Of a stretch of 51,482 nt of DNA, positions 16,679 to 25,579 are shown piece by piece. The stretch is taken from positions 1-51,482 of the forward strand of contig JABABU010000011.1 in NCBI GenBank assembly GCA_014238065.1. The letters run 5' to 3'. Within the stretch, counting starts at the first letter, position 1. Each line of letters begins with the position of its first letter. This DNA comes from Actinomycetota bacterium. GTDB taxonomy: Bacteria > Actinomycetota > Acidimicrobiia > Acidimicrobiales > Poriferisodalaceae. The notes under the pieces were generated by a model that saw only the letters and a list, made by a program, of their open reading frames with translations, was not told where the DNA came from and did no database searches. Made by a program: the position numbers and the translations under genes.

Positions 16679-17359
16679 TCAGGGCGTGAGCTTGTAGCCC
16701 ATGCCCCGGACGGTGACGACGTGGCGAGGGTTGGCCGCGTCGAGTTCGACCTTTGTGCGAAGGCGACGAACGTGTACGTCGACGAGGCGACCGTCTCCGA
16801 AATATCCGTATCCCCAGACCTTCTCGAGCAACGACTCGCGGGAGAAGACCTTCCCTGGCGAAGAAGCAAGCTCACACAGGAGCCGGAACTCGGTTTTGGT
16901 CAGGTGCACCTCATCGCCACCACGTTTGACCACACCCTGCTCGGGTGCGATCTCGAGTTCGCCTATGCGGATGAGAGGGCTGTCGGTGGTGCTGACCCTG
17001 GCCCTTCGAAGCAGCGCCCGAATCCGTGCTGAGAGTTCCTTCGGAGCAAATGGCTTGGTCAGATAGTCGTCAGCACCGGCCTCGAGCCCTGCTACGACAT
17101 CGTGAGTATCGGCCCGCGCCGTGACCATGACGATGGGAACATCGCTGGCTCGGCGGATCGAGCGACACAGCTCGAAGCCGTCCATTCCGGGAAGCATGAT
17201 GTCGATCAAAACGACGTCCGCTGGTTCCCTGGTGAACTTCTCTACAGCTGCTTCACCATTGTCGGCCTCGTCGACAACCCAGCCCTCGTCCTCAAGGGCG
17301 AATCGCACGGCCGTCCGGATTCTCTCGTCGTCTTCAACGGTCAGTATGCGTGTTCCCAC
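16679..17359 (-). CDS. mtrA: Response regulator MtrA
   Basis: A 226-residue OmpR-family regulator. The receiver domain has acidic pair E9-D10-D11, phosphoacceptor D53 (VVLIDIMLPGMDG), a TAR switch region and the conserved KPF lysine. The C-terminal winged helix reads LLEKVWGYGYFGDGRLVDVHVRRLR and ends VVTVRGMGYKLTP, close to mycobacterial MtrA. Start is GTG 17359 without SD; CAGACT ends 6 nt before it, as at the Nudix gene. In mycobacteria MtrA controls cell wall and replication genes; the same role is inferred here. Confidence 0.94.
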   Translation of the reverse strand: MGTRILTVEDDERIRTAVRFALEDEGWVVDEADNGEAAVEKFTREPADVVLIDIMLPGMDGFELCRSIRRASDVPIVMVTARADTHDVVAGLEAGADDYLTKPFAPKELSARIRALLRRARVSTTDSPLIRIGELEIAPEQGVVKRGGDEVHLTKTEFRLLCELASSPGKVFSRESLLEKVWGYGYFGDGRLVDVHVRRLRTKVELDAANPRHVVTVRGMGYKLTP

Positions 17360-17395
17360 CGTATGAGTCTGGCCCAGATTGGGTCGTCGATGCGG

Positions 17396-18232
17396 TCATC
17401 CGCGATTTTCGGCGGCCACGATCATATCTTCAAGCGGATCGTAGAGGTAGCGGCCTGCAGCGATGACCCTTCGACGGTCGGGGTCATAGGTCACTCGGCC
17501 ACCGGCCTCTGTCACGATGAGCGATCCTGCGGCGACGTCCCACAGGTGCGGTCCTGTCTCGTAGTAGGCGTCAACGCTGCCTGAAGCGACGAAACACATG
17601 TCGAGAGCCGCCGATCCGGCACGCCGTATGTCACGCACCTGCGGCAGGAGCTGAGCGATGGTCTTGCCCTGTGCGCGTCGGACTTCTGGGTCATAGCCAA
17701 ACCCGGTCGCCAGAAGCGCGTGACCGGGATCGCTGACGTCGTTGGCGCGGAGAAGACGAGGCAGCTGTTCTCCCCGATGGACCCAAGCTCCGTTGCCTGC
17801 CGCAGCGCTGTAGACGTTTCCGAGCGCCGTGTCGTGGACGACCCCGACGATGGTCGTGGTCTCACCTTGGCTCGTCTGTTCGACGGCGATGGACACAGCG
17901 TGCGCTGCGAAGCCGTAGAGATAGTTGACCGTGCCGTCGAGCGGATCGATGATCCAGCGGAAACCACTGGTTCCTGTGACATCGATCCCCTCTTCACCGA
18001 AGATGCCGTCGTTGGGCCGAGTGGCCCGGATGGCTTCGGTGATCATCTGCTCGCTGTCGGTGTCGACCTGTGTGACGGGGTCGGTCGACGAACTCTTCGA
18101 GTCGACGTCTCCGGTTCCGCCAGCTGCGTGGCGATCGGCAACACGTTCTGCGAAGTCGATGGCCAACTCGAGAAGCGCCGTTGGCGAGTCGTCCACCTCA
18201 GCGCTGACGTTCGCGCAGTGACGCCTGTTCAT
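17396..18232 (-). CDS. Inositol monophosphatase-family phosphatase
   Basis: A 278-residue Mg2+-dependent phosphatase of the IMPase/FIG superfamily. Metal ligands are visible: E80-E81 (FGEEG), D96 and D99 in WIIDPLDGTVNY, and a late HLWDVAAG. Substrate could be inositol-1-phosphate, a nucleotide phosphate or histidinol phosphate; the motifs do not decide. With a PimB'-like gene in the window, inositol lipid synthesis is a reasonable but unproven context. The ATG lies inside the upstream membrane-protein gene (35-nt overlap), indicating an operon. Confidence 0.88.
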   Translation of the reverse strand: MNRRHCANVSAEVDDSPTALLELAIDFAERVADRHAAGGTGDVDSKSSSTDPVTQVDTDSEQMITEAIRATRPNDGIFGEEGIDVTGTSGFRWIIDPLDGTVNYLYGFAAHAVSIAVEQTSQGETTTIVGVVHDTALGNVYSAAAGNGAWVHRGEQLPRLLRANDVSDPGHALLATGFGYDPEVRRAQGKTIAQLLPQVRDIRRAGSAALDMCFVASGSVDAYYETGPHLWDVAAGSLIVTEAGGRVTYDPDRRRVIAAGRYLYDPLEDMIVAAENRG

Positions 18233-18527
18233 TCCACTCGCTCATCGCCCTGAGGACGAGAACGGAGATGATGGCCACGCCTCCCGCTGCGACCACCGTT
18301 CCGATGACTGCGCCCACCGTCGAGATGGTTCCGCATTCGCCGACGCATTGAAGGTCGGCAATCGCCCATCCGACGAGACCCCCGCAGAGTCCTGCGACGA
18401 GCACTGCTGTGAAGGCGAGGGCGCGTGCGAGCGCCGACGGCAACGCTGTTGGAGCGAGGGTCAATCCGGGGAGTTCGATCCTGGTGGGGTCAGGGATTCG
18501 CTCGCGGCTCGGTCGTTCTTCATCCAT
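18198..18527 (-). CDS. Small two-TM membrane protein, unknown
   Basis: A 109-residue protein. It has a polar N-terminus (about 30 residues), two hydrophobic helices around 33-56 and 68-91, a short loop with CVGEC between them, and a charged tail ending RERQR. I do not recognise a family. It overlaps the IMPase gene by 35 nt in another frame, so the two are probably coupled. Divergent from the Nudix gene. Confidence 0.65.
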   Translation of the reverse strand: MDEERPSRERIPDPTRIELPGLTLAPTALPSALARALAFTAVLVAGLCGGLVGWAIADLQCVGECGTISTVGAVIGTVVAAGGVAIISVLVLRAMSEWNEQASLRERQR

Positions 18528-18595
18528 CTCTGCTCATCGTAGGGGCAGGTGCGCCTGTTGGGGTCGAGCTGCTCATCTCCTGTCAGACTGTCGAT

Positions 18596-19084
18596 GTGAG
18601 GTATTGGACCGTTGGCGGAGGCATCATCGAGCGAGGCCGAGATCTGCTCTTGGTCTGCAACCGCCGACGCAATGGATCGACCGATTGGACGACCCCCGGC
18701 GGCGTTATCGACGAGGGCGAATCGGTTCTCGGTGGGCTTTCGCGCGAGGTCACCGAGGAGACAGGACTCACCGTCGCTTCATGGCCACGACATCTCTACA
18801 CCGTCACGGTCCACGCTCCTGACCTCGGTTGGAACCTGACGGCAGAGGTTCACCTCGGCGGCGACGTCAGCGGCGACATCCACGTCGATGATCCCGATGG
18901 AATCGTCGAGGAGGCTCGCTGGGTCGGCAGGGCCGAGTGCGAAACGTTGTGCAGCGCAAACCAACGTTGGCTGTCGGAGCCGCTCGCAGACTGGCTCGAC
19001 GACCGCTGGACGGAAGGAACCCGCCGATACGACTACCACCTTGCCGGTTCGCGCAGGGAGTCCTTCATCGTCACGCGAACGTGA
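18596..19084 (+). CDS. Nudix hydrolase
   Basis: A 162-residue Nudix protein with a complete Nudix box at 36-58 (GVIDEGE, seven residues, then REVTEETGL), which binds Mg2+ and hydrolyses nucleoside diphosphate-linked substrates. N-terminal MRYWTVGGGII forms the first strand. The frame is open from 18425, but GTG 18596 gives a normal N-terminus, with CAGACT 6 nt upstream and no SD, the arrangement also seen at mtrA. It is followed by dinB. Substrate unknown; housecleaning of oxidised nucleotides is one option. Confidence 0.88.
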   Translation: MRYWTVGGGIIERGRDLLLVCNRRRNGSTDWTTPGGVIDEGESVLGGLSREVTEETGLTVASWPRHLYTVTVHAPDLGWNLTAEVHLGGDVSGDIHVDDPDGIVEEARWVGRAECETLCSANQRWLSEPLADWLDDRWTEGTRRYDYHLAGSRRESFIVTRT

Positions 19085-19112
19085 CCGCGGGGCAGGGGGC
19101 AGGGCCGTGACC

Positions 19113-20462
19113 ATGGAAGGCGACGACCGACTCGACGCTCCTGAGCTGTCGATCCTGCATCTCGACATGGACTCTTTCTATGTAGCGGTCGAAATCGTGA
19201 AGGATCCGACACTTACGGGAAAGCCGGTCGTGGTCGGAGGAACTGGCACCCGCGGCGTCGTTGCATCTGCATCGTATGAGGCCCGCGCATTCGGTGTCCG
19301 ATCGGCAATGCCGACGTCCCGTGCCCGGCGCCTCTGCCCGGACGCGATCTTCATCCAGGGCGATCACTCCGCGTATGGCAAAGCGTCCGAACAGATTCAC
19401 AGGATCCTCGGATCGGTGACGCCTGTGATCGAACCCATCGCTCTCGACGAGGCCTTTCTCGATGTCGGACCGGCACGGCAGCTGTTCGGTAGCGGCCGCG
19501 AGATTGCATGGATGCTTCGCGAACGCATCCAAGCGGAGCTCGACCTGAGCTGCTCTGTTGGCGTGTCGGCGAAGAAGTTGTTCGCGAAACTCGCCTCTGA
19601 GGACGCGAAACCGACGGCGGACAGAACGGGAACGCGACCGGGATCTGGTGTTCGCGTGATCCCCGCAGACGAGGAGATCGTTTTTCTGCACGGGCTGCCC
19701 GTGCGTGCTCTGTGGGGTGTAGGACCTCAGACGTTCGAGCGCCTCAAGCGACTCCGTGTTGCGACGATCGGCGACTTGGCTGCTTTGCGAAAGGACCTTC
19801 TTGTTTCGACATTCGGCCAGTCACACGGAACGCACCTTCACGAACTGTCCCATGGGCGCGATCCGAGACCCGTCCTGAGCGAGAGAGGCATCAAATCGAT
19901 CAGCCACGAGCAGACCTTCGCCACCGACCTGCGCGACCGTCGTGAGATCGATGACGCTGTGGTCCGGTTGGCCGACGCTGTCGCCGGCCGCCTCCGGGCA
20001 GCGGGAGTCAAAGCAGGCACGATCCAGCTCAAGTTGCGGTTTGGTGACTTCTCGACCATCACCCGATCTGCAAAGCAACCAGTCGGCATCGACACCGGGC
20101 CTGGCGTGGCGCGGATCGTGAAACAGATGCTCGACCAACTCGACTGCGATCCCGGTGTTCGGCTACTCGGCATCTCCGGCGGCTCGCTGCACGAACCGGG
20201 TGAAATAGCCGTTCAGCTGCAGCTGGACGCGGTCGGGTCGCCGCTCGATCTCGGCTCGAAGAGTGAAGACGACCCGGCCAGCGAAGAGGATTGGTCATCG
20301 GTCAGCGAGACGATCGACGAGATTCGAGCCAAGTTCGGTCGTGATTCCATCGGCCCGTCACCTGCGGTGACAACCCCTTCACCCGGCAGAGACTTGTGGG
20401 GTCCCGCGCGCGCCGAGCTCGCGAAGCAAGGGCCGGAACACAGCGATGGCGACGGTGGTTGA
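19113..20462 (+). CDS. dinB: DNA polymerase IV (Y family)
   Basis: A 449-residue translesion polymerase. The catalytic acids are visible: D18 in LHLDMDSFYVAVE and D112-E113 in ALDEAFLDV. SCSVGVSAKKLFAKLASEDAKP is the typical Y-family palm motif. Little-finger and C-terminal regions follow. ATG 19113 is used; GTG 19107 is an in-frame alternative. No GAAC-N4-GTTC box was found upstream, so SOS control is not evident despite the boxes at the other repair gene. Confidence 0.94.
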   Translation: MEGDDRLDAPELSILHLDMDSFYVAVEIVKDPTLTGKPVVVGGTGTRGVVASASYEARAFGVRSAMPTSRARRLCPDAIFIQGDHSAYGKASEQIHRILGSVTPVIEPIALDEAFLDVGPARQLFGSGREIAWMLRERIQAELDLSCSVGVSAKKLFAKLASEDAKPTADRTGTRPGSGVRVIPADEEIVFLHGLPVRALWGVGPQTFERLKRLRVATIGDLAALRKDLLVSTFGQSHGTHLHELSHGRDPRPVLSERGIKSISHEQTFATDLRDRREIDDAVVRLADAVAGRLRAAGVKAGTIQLKLRFGDFSTITRSAKQPVGIDTGPGVARIVKQMLDQLDCDPGVRLLGISGGSLHEPGEIAVQLQLDAVGSPLDLGSKSEDDPASEEDWSSVSETIDEIRAKFGRDSIGPSPAVTTPSPGRDLWGPARAELAKQGPEHSDGDGG

Positions 20463-20544
20463 ACTGTGAGCAATGCCCGTCGCGTTGTTGGAGTCCAGTC
20501 GCTGTGCGAAACTGTTTGTCAGGCGTTCGGAAAGGAGCTTTACG

Positions 20545-20931
20545 ATGCCGCTATCAGAAGATGAACAGCGCATCCTCCTTCAGATTGAGCAGGAGTTCTA
20601 CGAAAGCGATCCTGAATTTGCCCGCGAGGTCGGGGAGACCACCTTGTATCGCCACGCGTGGCGAAACATCAAGTGGGGGCTAGCGGGGTTCGCGGCCGGA
20701 CTGGCGGTCATGGTCGCGCTGCTGTCTGTCGGGTTTCTTCTGTCCGGTATGGGCTTCCTCATCATGTTCGCGGCCAGTGTCGTCATCGAACGCAACGCTC
20801 GCAATCTCGGTCGCGCCGGACTCGAGCACGTCACAGGGAACCTGAAGACGAGTGGCTTGAAGAGCACCGTTGGTGGGTTCGGTACCCGCGTGAAACGTAT
20901 GCGTCGAGGCGACGACAACCCCAAGACCTGA
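20545..20931 (+). CDS. DUF3040 membrane protein
   Basis: A 128-residue protein of the actinobacterial DUF3040 family. It has the diagnostic N-terminus MPLSEDEQRILLQIEQEF, two TM helices at about 43-63 and 66-82, and a basic C-terminal tail. ATG 20545 is fixed by AAAGGAG at 20531-20537, 7 nt upstream. The family is often found near the dcw cluster (Rv2169c in Mycobacterium); function is unknown. It converges with the transglutaminase gene, leaving 2 nt between stop codons. Confidence 0.88.
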   Translation: MPLSEDEQRILLQIEQEFYESDPEFAREVGETTLYRHAWRNIKWGLAGFAAGLAVMVALLSVGFLLSGMGFLIMFAASVVIERNARNLGRAGLEHVTGNLKTSGLKSTVGGFGTRVKRMRRGDDNPKT

Positions 20932-20933
20932 GG

Positions 20934-23243
20934 TCACGAGCGTCGGCGAAGCTCTCGCAGCAGTCGACCGGGGTGAATCCGTTGCCTTGCTCTGTCGGTC
21001 TGTGAAGTGCGTGCCGCCAGTTCGACCTCGAGCCCGCGTACGAGGCGTCGGGCCTGAAGAGCAATCTCGTCGTCGACATCGGCGCCGGAATAGGTGGCCT
21101 GGTCGGTGAGCAGCGCAACGGTTCCCATTGCGCTGTGGTCGAGACGACTTCTCGGCGAGACTCGCCGTACGTACTCTCGGCGCGTCTCGGTCTCGTTCTG
21201 GGGAAGTCCCAGACCTGTGAGCGCCTCGATGAGGTCCTCCCACGCATGCACGACTTCGGCACTTCGACTTGTCGCCTTTGCCCGCCGCTTGGTTCGCAGC
21301 CTCTGCTCGAGAGCGGGCATGCCGGTCCACCAGAGGCCGGCCAATATGGTGATTGCAGTGAGGCCGATGATGGAAGTGATGATCCACTGAGGGACGCCGC
21401 CACCTTGCTGGTTTCCACCGAGGGATGGATCCTGGCCCAGTTCGAAGTCGGGGAACTGTTCTTCGAGAAAGAGGTTGTCTTGGTTCGACAAGGTCGGATT
21501 GTCGATGAGTTCGTCTTCGATGAGGATTTCGCGGGAAACGTCCTGTTGCGGCGACACGCCTGTCCATGCTTCAGCTTGCGGAGAACCACGCCCTGGCGTC
21601 GGTTCGAACGGTACCCAAGAGCCGTCGATCCAGACCTCTGGCCAGGCGTGGTAGTTCCTGCCCCTGACCACGAACTCGCCGCCGACTCTGTCGCCCGGGG
21701 TGAAGCCGATCGCGACACGCGCTGGTAGGCCGATGGCTCGTGCCATTGCCGCATAGGTACCGGCGAACTGTTCGCAGTAGCCAGTCCGCTCGACGAACAG
21801 GAACTGCTCGACACGGTTCAGGTCATGGCCGAGCTGAACCTCGGTCGTGTACTCGAACTCTGCTCGGAAGAACGACTGGAGAGCGAAGGCCTTCTCGTAT
21901 TGGGTCGGGTCGGTCTCCGTGAGGTCGAAGGCGAGATCCTGAACCCTGGTCGAGAAGTCCTCCGGCAGTGCGGTGTAGCGCTCGAGGATCTCCGGTGGCA
22001 CGAATGACGAAGCGAGGCGGAGTTTTTCGGGGTCATATATCGGGATCGCCGACCTGACGGTGTAGGTCACGCCGGTGGTGAATTGACCGGTCTTGGTGAC
22101 GAGTGTGCTCGACTCGCTATCCCACTTCGCATCGGCTCCGCTGAACGTGATCGCTTCGAAGGGAGCTGGGAACCAGATGTCGCCGAGGTTCGAAACGGCA
22201 AATGTCGTGTCGATGGTTTCGAACCCGTGGTCGGTGTCCTGGATGGCGAGCGTGCCCCTGGCGTCTCGGTAGGAGTAGCTCGAGCCCCAGATGCCACCGT
22301 CGAAGTTGTCGAGTGCCGTTGTTCGCCAGTACGCGCCGACCTCCGAGGTGGTCGAAACGCGAAAGAGTTCGACATCGGTCTGCTCGACCAGTCGTCCGCG
22401 AGCATCGACGAGAGGAGAAAGGGTCACACGCGACCCACCGGATCCACCGTCGAGTTCCTTCCAGTCCAACACAGGACCCTGATCGACTCCAGGAAGCAGC
22501 GGGCCGAAGACGAGACCGAGAACCACCGCCGCTCCGGCAACAGAGACGCCTCGGGTGAGAAGAGCCTTCGGTTGGCGTGAACGGGTCGACTCGATCGGAA
22601 CAGAAGCATTCAGTGGGAGCGCAATTCGGATGAACACGAGGAACGCGGCGACTGTTGCAAGGAACACGCTGGTTGTTCCGACGCGCCCGCTGGGTTGGCC
22701 GAGCATGGCGGTGAAGACGAAGAGTGTGGTTGCTGGAACGAGGGCTTCGACGACGGTCCTGACTCTGAACGCAGCAAGATCAGCGACCGCAGCGATCAGC
22801 CATACCGCCACAGCGATGGCGAGGATGAAGCCGGGAAGGACCTCGGTTGGTGCTTTCACCACGCCGAATGCATCCCACGCGTCTCCGAGGTCAGAACCGA
22901 CCGCTGACCATGTTGCTTCGGTCGGGATGAGCGTAGATGTCGTGTGGTTGTACAACGTCGCCGCCAGGGTGAACACCATGGCAACAGCCGATGCCGCGAG
23001 CGCGGTGATCGAGCCCAGGCCGAGCCGTCGCGAGATCGCCGCGACGAGGTGAGAACCGATTGCGGCAACAATGGCGCCACGCGCAAACGTGGTGTCGAGG
23101 AACAACCTCGTCAGGCCGTAGACGACCGAGAGCGTGACCGCGCCGAGAGCGAGTTCCGCTCCGACGACGGGCCAGCCACCTCTCGTGCGGATCGGGCGCC
23201 GCTGCGAGTGGGCGACACTGCGTGCTTTGGCAGAATCGCTCAC
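20934..23243 (-). CDS. Multi-TM transglutaminase-like protein
   Basis: A 769-residue protein. About six TM helices lie in the first 240 residues, followed by an extracytoplasmic region with a transglutaminase core. The catalytic triad is C490 (GYCEQFAGTYAAMARAIGLPAR), H532 (NYHAWPEVW) and D540. A last TM segment (WIITSIIGLTAITILAGLWW) and a DUF4129-like cytosolic tail follow. It forms the conserved trio MoxR-DUF58-transglutaminase. GTG 23243 is preferred because it falls 16 nt after the DUF58 stop; an ATG at 23315 would overlap that gene. Substrate unknown. Confidence 0.87.
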   Translation of the reverse strand: MSDSAKARSVAHSQRRPIRTRGGWPVVGAELALGAVTLSVVYGLTRLFLDTTFARGAIVAAIGSHLVAAISRRLGLGSITALAASAVAMVFTLAATLYNHTTSTLIPTEATWSAVGSDLGDAWDAFGVVKAPTEVLPGFILAIAVAVWLIAAVADLAAFRVRTVVEALVPATTLFVFTAMLGQPSGRVGTTSVFLATVAAFLVFIRIALPLNASVPIESTRSRQPKALLTRGVSVAGAAVVLGLVFGPLLPGVDQGPVLDWKELDGGSGGSRVTLSPLVDARGRLVEQTDVELFRVSTTSEVGAYWRTTALDNFDGGIWGSSYSYRDARGTLAIQDTDHGFETIDTTFAVSNLGDIWFPAPFEAITFSGADAKWDSESSTLVTKTGQFTTGVTYTVRSAIPIYDPEKLRLASSFVPPEILERYTALPEDFSTRVQDLAFDLTETDPTQYEKAFALQSFFRAEFEYTTEVQLGHDLNRVEQFLFVERTGYCEQFAGTYAAMARAIGLPARVAIGFTPGDRVGGEFVVRGRNYHAWPEVWIDGSWVPFEPTPGRGSPQAEAWTGVSPQQDVSREILIEDELIDNPTLSNQDNLFLEEQFPDFELGQDPSLGGNQQGGGVPQWIITSIIGLTAITILAGLWWTGMPALEQRLRTKRRAKATSRSAEVVHAWEDLIEALTGLGLPQNETETRREYVRRVSPRSRLDHSAMGTVALLTDQATYSGADVDDEIALQARRLVRGLEVELAARTSQTDRARQRIHPGRLLRELRRRS

Positions 23244-23259
23244 GAGGTTGCTTCTTTGC

Positions 23260-24456
23260 TCAACGGACGGTCCCTGCCAGAGAGCGCCTGTGGCCGTATG
23301 CGAGATTCCACGCATCGGTGAACCCGGCGGGGGAAGTGACGTTCAAGATGGTTGTACCCGGTATGGCGCGGGTGATGACGTCCTGACGTGAGTTGGGTGG
23401 GGACCCCCCTACTGCGATCACGGCAATCGAACCGAAGCTGCTCCGCATACGCGTGACCGACTCGATCTCGGACTGCGTCGGCGTGATGAGCACAGCGACG
23501 AGCGCCCCGCCGCTGCGATGTTGATGCAGCTTCGAGATCGCCAGCTTGATGCCGCCACGGCCGGTGACCCTGACCGTCGCCAGGAACTCGAGCAGTGCCT
23601 CGAGGTGGAAGTGTCCGGTCGCGAAATCGCTGTCGCCACCGTCTGTCGTCACGAGCCTCGTGAGGTCGTGCCGTCTGGCGCTTGCGGCCAGGACACTTGC
23701 CGCGGCAGATACGCCGAGCTCGAAGTGCTGCTCGTCGTCTCCTTCTCGGCGAGTGTCGAGCAACACGGTCACCCTGCCCTGCCACGGAAGCTCGTGCTGG
23801 CGGATCATGAGTTCGTCGTGTCGAGCCGTCGACTTCCAGTGCACCCGGCGGAGGTCGTCACCGACGGTGTATTGACGAAGGGCGTAGAAATCGTCGCCGC
23901 TTCTGGCAAGCGCGTTCGGGGCGTGGGTGCCACCGTGAGGGTCGTTACCGATGGTGAAAGGAGCGGGGGACAGATCGAGCACCGCCGGGAAGATCGTGAC
24001 GTTCGTAACCGCTGCTGCCCGTGCCGAGATCTTTGCCAACGAGAACGGATCGGTGACTTCGATGGTCATCGGACCGATCGTCACTGCCCCTCTTCTGTCG
24101 GTGGGGAGCCTGTACGCGGCAGCGACGGACTCGCCGGCGAGCAGCGGGCCGACCGAAACGTCGGCACCACGGGTGGCGCCAACCGGATCTCGCACTCGAA
24201 GCACGGGCGAGCGGCGGGCCAGGTTCGAGACGCGCATGTCCACCCGCGCCGGCTGGCCGACGTGTAAGCGCACAGGACGAATCTGTCTCGACACGTTGAC
24301 TTTCAGCCGTGACAACCCCACAGACAACGCGGCGATGATGACGAGTGCAAGCGCAGTTGTGCCGACGACGAACAGTTCCCAGATCCCGAGCGCCCTGCCG
24401 AACACGACGAGGGCAGCGCCGAGACCCGACAACAGCCAGCCGTTACGGGTCAGCAT
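23260..24456 (-). CDS. DUF58 protein
   Basis: A 398-residue protein. Two N-terminal TM helices (about 8-45) precede the DUF58 signature GDDFYALRQYTVGDDLRRVHWKS, where the cytosolic domain begins, followed by a vWA-like fold with VLLDTRREG. These proteins partner with MoxR ATPases encoded beside them; the assembly is thought to act as a chaperone for envelope or secreted proteins. It lies between moxR (10-nt gap) and the transglutaminase gene. Confidence 0.9.
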   Translation of the reverse strand: MLTRNGWLLSGLGAALVVFGRALGIWELFVVGTTALALVIIAALSVGLSRLKVNVSRQIRPVRLHVGQPARVDMRVSNLARRSPVLRVRDPVGATRGADVSVGPLLAGESVAAAYRLPTDRRGAVTIGPMTIEVTDPFSLAKISARAAAVTNVTIFPAVLDLSPAPFTIGNDPHGGTHAPNALARSGDDFYALRQYTVGDDLRRVHWKSTARHDELMIRQHELPWQGRVTVLLDTRREGDDEQHFELGVSAAASVLAASARRHDLTRLVTTDGGDSDFATGHFHLEALLEFLATVRVTGRGGIKLAISKLHQHRSGGALVAVLITPTQSEIESVTRMRSSFGSIAVIAVGGSPPNSRQDVITRAIPGTTILNVTSPAGFTDAWNLAYGHRRSLAGTVR

Positions 24457-24466
24457 GCGACGGTGG

Positions 24467-25453
24467 TCAGGTTCCGCTCGAGGTTGGCACTGGCACCGCG
24501 CTGAGGATGCCGTCGACTACTTGGGCAACAGTGAGGCCTTGTAGCTGAGCGTCCGGGGTCATCACGAGCCGGTGTGCCAGAACGGGGACAGCGAGTTCTT
24601 TGAGATCGTCGGGAATGACGTAGTCGCGGCCTCTGGCCGCGGCCAGAGCCTTTGCCCCTCGCTGTAGTGACAGCGTGGCTCGAGGCGAGACACCGAGAGC
24701 GAGCGACGAGTGCGATCGCGAAGACTCGGCTATCTCGATGATGTAGCGCTTGAGGCTCTGAGCGACGTGGACTGCATTGGCGATGTCGACCATTCTTCTC
24801 ATGTCCGTCAGCGAGATGACCGGCCCGATCGGAGTCGAACTGCCTCGGCCATGGGTCTCGAGGATGTCGAGAGCCGAGTTGGTGTCGGGGTATCCGACGT
24901 TGATCCGCATGAGGAAACGATCGAGCTGCGACTCGGGGAGCGGGTATGTGCCCTCGTGTTCGATCGGGTTCTGTGTGGCGATCACCATGAAGGGTCGACC
25001 GAGCTGGTGACTCACGCCGTCGATGGTGACCTGGCGTTCCTCCATCGACTCCAGCAGCGCGGCCTGTGTCTTCGGTGACGCCCTGTTGATCTCGTCACCG
25101 AGGACGATGTTCGCGAACACCGGACCGGGCTGAAATTCGAAGTCTCCGGTGGACCGGTTCCAGATGTTCACACCGGTGACGTCGGTGGGAAGCACGTCAG
25201 GCGTGAACTGCAGGCGGCCGAAGCTGCAGTCGATCGAGGTCGCGAGCGCCTTTGCGAGGCTGGTCTTGCCGACACCAGGAACGTCCTCGACCAAGAGATG
25301 ACCCTCCGCGATCAGGCAGAGCAGTGCCCGTTCGATGACGCGGGTCTTGCCTTTGATGATCAGTCCGATGTTGTCGACGATCTTCCGGAAGTGCTGGGAG
25401 AACGCCGCCGTCCCCGGGTTCGTCGTGTTGTTGTCATCCCGCCTGTCGGCCAT
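24467..25453 (-). CDS. MoxR-family AAA+ ATPase
   Basis: A 328-residue AAA+ ATPase with Walker A (DVPGVGKTSLAKAL), Walker B (IVLGDEINRASPKTQAALLESMEERQV), sensor 1 (VIATQNPIEHEGTYPLPESQLDRF) and a C-terminal lid domain. It heads the minus-strand operon with DUF58 and transglutaminase genes and likely supplies the ATP-driven step. A TAGGCT hexamer (minus strand, 25518-25523) in the divergent gap is a possible -10. Confidence 0.93.
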   Translation of the reverse strand: MADRRDDNNTTNPGTAAFSQHFRKIVDNIGLIIKGKTRVIERALLCLIAEGHLLVEDVPGVGKTSLAKALATSIDCSFGRLQFTPDVLPTDVTGVNIWNRSTGDFEFQPGPVFANIVLGDEINRASPKTQAALLESMEERQVTIDGVSHQLGRPFMVIATQNPIEHEGTYPLPESQLDRFLMRINVGYPDTNSALDILETHGRGSSTPIGPVISLTDMRRMVDIANAVHVAQSLKRYIIEIAESSRSHSSLALGVSPRATLSLQRGAKALAAARGRDYVIPDDLKELAVPVLAHRLVMTPDAQLQGLTVAQVVDGILSAVPVPTSSGT

Positions 25454-25579
25454 TGCGTCCGTTCGTCCTCATCCGGTCCACCTGCCGGCACTGTCCAGCC
25501 AAAGAGTGTGTCCTCGCAGCCTAGAAGAGGTCGGAGCTCTAGGGGCAGCGCGATCTCGTGGCCGCGTCCTACCCTTGCC

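Noticed and set aside
19085..19112. SOS box for dinB
   Set aside because: No GAAC-N4-GTTC site was found before the start.
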